Source: VBCG01 sp044226535 (lineage in GTDB: Bacteria; Pseudomonadota; Gammaproteobacteria; Burkholderiales; Casimicrobiaceae). From it: a stretch of 64,000 nucleotides of DNA. The notes under the pieces were generated by a model, which ran no database searches, was not told where the DNA came from, and saw nothing but the letters and a program-made list of their open reading frames with translations. The stretch's first letter is position 1. Every line of letters starts with the position of its first letter. A program made the position numbers and the translations under genes. This document shows positions 62,767-64,000 of the stretch, one piece after another. The stretch lies in the NCBI GenBank assembly GCA_044226535.1, contig JBGAGT010000004.1, forward strand, positions 1 to 64,000, given 5' to 3'.

Positions 62767-63888
62767 TCAGCGCGCGGCTTCCAGCTCCGCGAGCCGCGCT
62801 TCCATCGCGCCGAGGCGCGCCTTGAGCTCGGCGTTCTCCGCGACCACCTTGCCGTGAAGGCCCTTGATCGCTGCCAGCGCCACGCCGTCGGCGTCCTGCT
62901 GGCCGATCATGATGTCGCTGTCGCCGAGGCCGAAGGCCGCGTGGAAGTCCTGCGCGGTCGGGCCGTAGTGGCGAAGGTTCGCGTTCGCGCCCTTCGGGCT
63001 CCAGGCGTACACCGGCATCGACGACAGCCGGTCGAGGACTTCGCCCCCGTCGAGCTCCACGAAGTCCTGCTTCTGGTTGCGGTCGGACGAGCAGCTCCAG
63101 CTGCTGCCGTCGGTCAAGAGGCAGCTCCAGGTCGTGGCACCGTCGCCGTCGATCCCCACCACGAAGCGCACGCCGTTGGTGGCGCGCACGCGGAAGGTGT
63201 TCGAGGTGTTCGATTCGAAATCGACGTCGTTGCTGTCGGCAAACGCGAACGATCCCGTGGCGTTCGCCTTGGCGCGACGGCCGGCCGCGAAGCTGTAGTT
63301 CCCCGCGGCGTCGTTGGCACGGCCGCCCGGGACCGTCGCGTAGGCACCGGTGGCACGGTTGCTGAAGCCACCCCCGATGGTCGCGGCGCTCCCGGATGCG
63401 TAGTTGCTGGAACCGCCGGCGATGGTGGCGTCCGCGCCGGTCGTCCTGTTCGACGAGCCGCCACCGACGGTACTGTGCTCACCCTCCGCCTTGTTGGTGT
63501 CGCCTCCCGGCACCGTCGCGTATTCCGCCGTGGCGCTGTTGAAGAGGCCGCCGCCCACGGTGGCGCCGGTTTCGTTCGCGACGTTTCCGCCGCCGCCGCT
63601 CACCGTCGTCGTGACGTCGCCCACGGTGTTGAGCGACCCGCCCTTCCCCATGCGCTGCAGGAACAGCGCCATCTGCAGGCGCGTCACGTAGTCGTTGGGG
63701 CAATAGTTGCTGCCGTCCCCGCAGCCCGTCGTGATGCCCTTGCTCTTCAGGTAGGTCACGGCCGCGCAGTAGGCGGAGTTGCCGGTGTCGACGTCGCCAA
63801 AGCCGGCACAGGGCGCCGCGGACACCGTGGTCGCAAGTGCAACGGAACCGGCAGCGATGAAGCACGCAAACGCAATGGGTGGGCGCAT
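62767..63888 (-). CDS. Secreted protein with SLH-like, head-repeat and S74 chaperone regions
   Basis: A 373-residue exported protein. The signal peptide ends ATTVSAAP. An SLH-type segment follows (FGDVDTGNSAYCAAVTYLKS, then PNDYVTRLQMALFLQRMG, residues 29-82) with four Cys. Residues about 100-220 are YadA-type head repeats of GGGSSNRATGAYATV form, six or more units. SDRNQKQDFVELDGGEVLD (from about 266) opens an S74 self-cleaving chaperone domain that includes RHYGPTAQDF, and a coiled coil (ELKARLGAMEARLAELEA) ends it. The start has AAGGAG 8 bases before. No membrane-anchor barrel is present. Confidence 0.85.
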   Translation of the reverse strand: MRPPIAFACFIAAGSVALATTVSAAPCAGFGDVDTGNSAYCAAVTYLKSKGITTGCGDGSNYCPNDYVTRLQMALFLQRMGKGGSLNTVGDVTTTVSGGGGNVANETGATVGGGLFNSATAEYATVPGGDTNKAEGEHSTVGGGSSNRTTGADATIAGGSSNYASGSAATIGGGFSNRATGAYATVPGGRANDAAGNYSFAAGRRAKANATGSFAFADSNDVDFESNTSNTFRVRATNGVRFVVGIDGDGATTWSCLLTDGSSWSCSSDRNQKQDFVELDGGEVLDRLSSMPVYAWSPKGANANLRHYGPTAQDFHAAFGLGDSDIMIGQQDADGVALAAIKGLHGKVVAENAELKARLGAMEARLAELEAAR

Positions 63889-64000
63889 CGAACCACTCCT
63901 TTCAACGTGACTTGCAGGTTTCGAGCGTGGAGGCCGGCACCACGGCACGCGTCGTGCGCCGGACGCCGCCGGCGCCTGGCTACCGGCCGTCGCGGGCGAG
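63889..64000. other. Right end of the window, no gene seen
   Basis: The 112 bases upstream of the S74 gene contain its ribosome-binding site and presumably its promoter. I saw no further reading frame that I would support. Confidence 0.5.

Overview
The window is 64 kb of very GC-rich bacterial chromosome (about 70% G+C by eye), densely packed and almost wholly core genome. It looks like a betaproteobacterium of the Burkholderiales/Rhodocyclales type. The reasons are the gene strings yceD-rpmF-plsX-fabH-fabD, ftsK-lolA-rarA-serS, ilvE-zinc finger-waaF and nadE-glnB, the LivM-LivG fusion, the RluB and RNase E proteins with long disordered tails, and the dispersed GTCATTCCCGCGAAAGCGGG-type repeats. 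I saw no tRNA or rRNA, no prophage, no insertion sequence and no CRISPR array. The only RNA gene I could support is the 4.5S signal recognition particle RNA.

Layout. 1-3.9 kb: fatty-acid and phospholipid operon (minus strand) with a near-consensus sigma-70 promoter. 3.9-5.4 kb: maf coupled to an RsmI-like methyltransferase. 5.4-8.9 kb: CBS protein, then recR, ybaB, dnaX and ffs. 9.0-12.8 kb: MltF-type transglycosylase, an exported creatininase-like protein and an exported beta-propeller protein. 12.9-21.0 kb: serS, rarA, lolA, a small unknown gene and ftsK (minus), with a Tat-type flavin amine oxidase inserted on the plus strand. 21.2-29.6 kb: trxB, smr, the giant AsmA-like yhdP and glnE. 30.1-32.7 kb: ilvE, zinc-finger gene, waaF and an NTF2-like gene. 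32.7-40.9 kb: sterol desaturase-like gene, tldD, branched-chain amino-acid ABC transporter, mscL and glnB. 41-50.6 kb: nadE, then a plus-strand acyltransferase-like and enoyl-CoA hydratase pair, then rluB, scpB, scpA, trpS, an M50 protease and a YciO/TsaC protein. 50.7-53.5 kb: cysB, a Bcr-type exporter and a DUF192 gene. 53.5-64 kb: a second transglycosylase, HAD phosphatase, rluC, a long rne leader and rne, an orphan peptide-type binding protein, and a secreted protein with SLH-like, head-repeat and S74 chaperone regions.

The most unusual signal is non-coding. Two copies of a roughly 130-bp, nearly palindromic element (12946-13075, minus orientation, and 29692-29825, plus orientation) have a conserved loop, compensatory base changes in the stem, and the short dispersed repeats close by. 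They share no reading frame, which points to a structured RNA or a hairpin-type mobile repeat. Other points worth a second look are waaF and the Bcr exporter, both without a usable start codon ahead of their conserved N-termini; the creatininase-like protein with a rewritten metal-site motif; the mixed-charge repeat arm of RNase E; and the SLH/head/S74 protein at the right edge.
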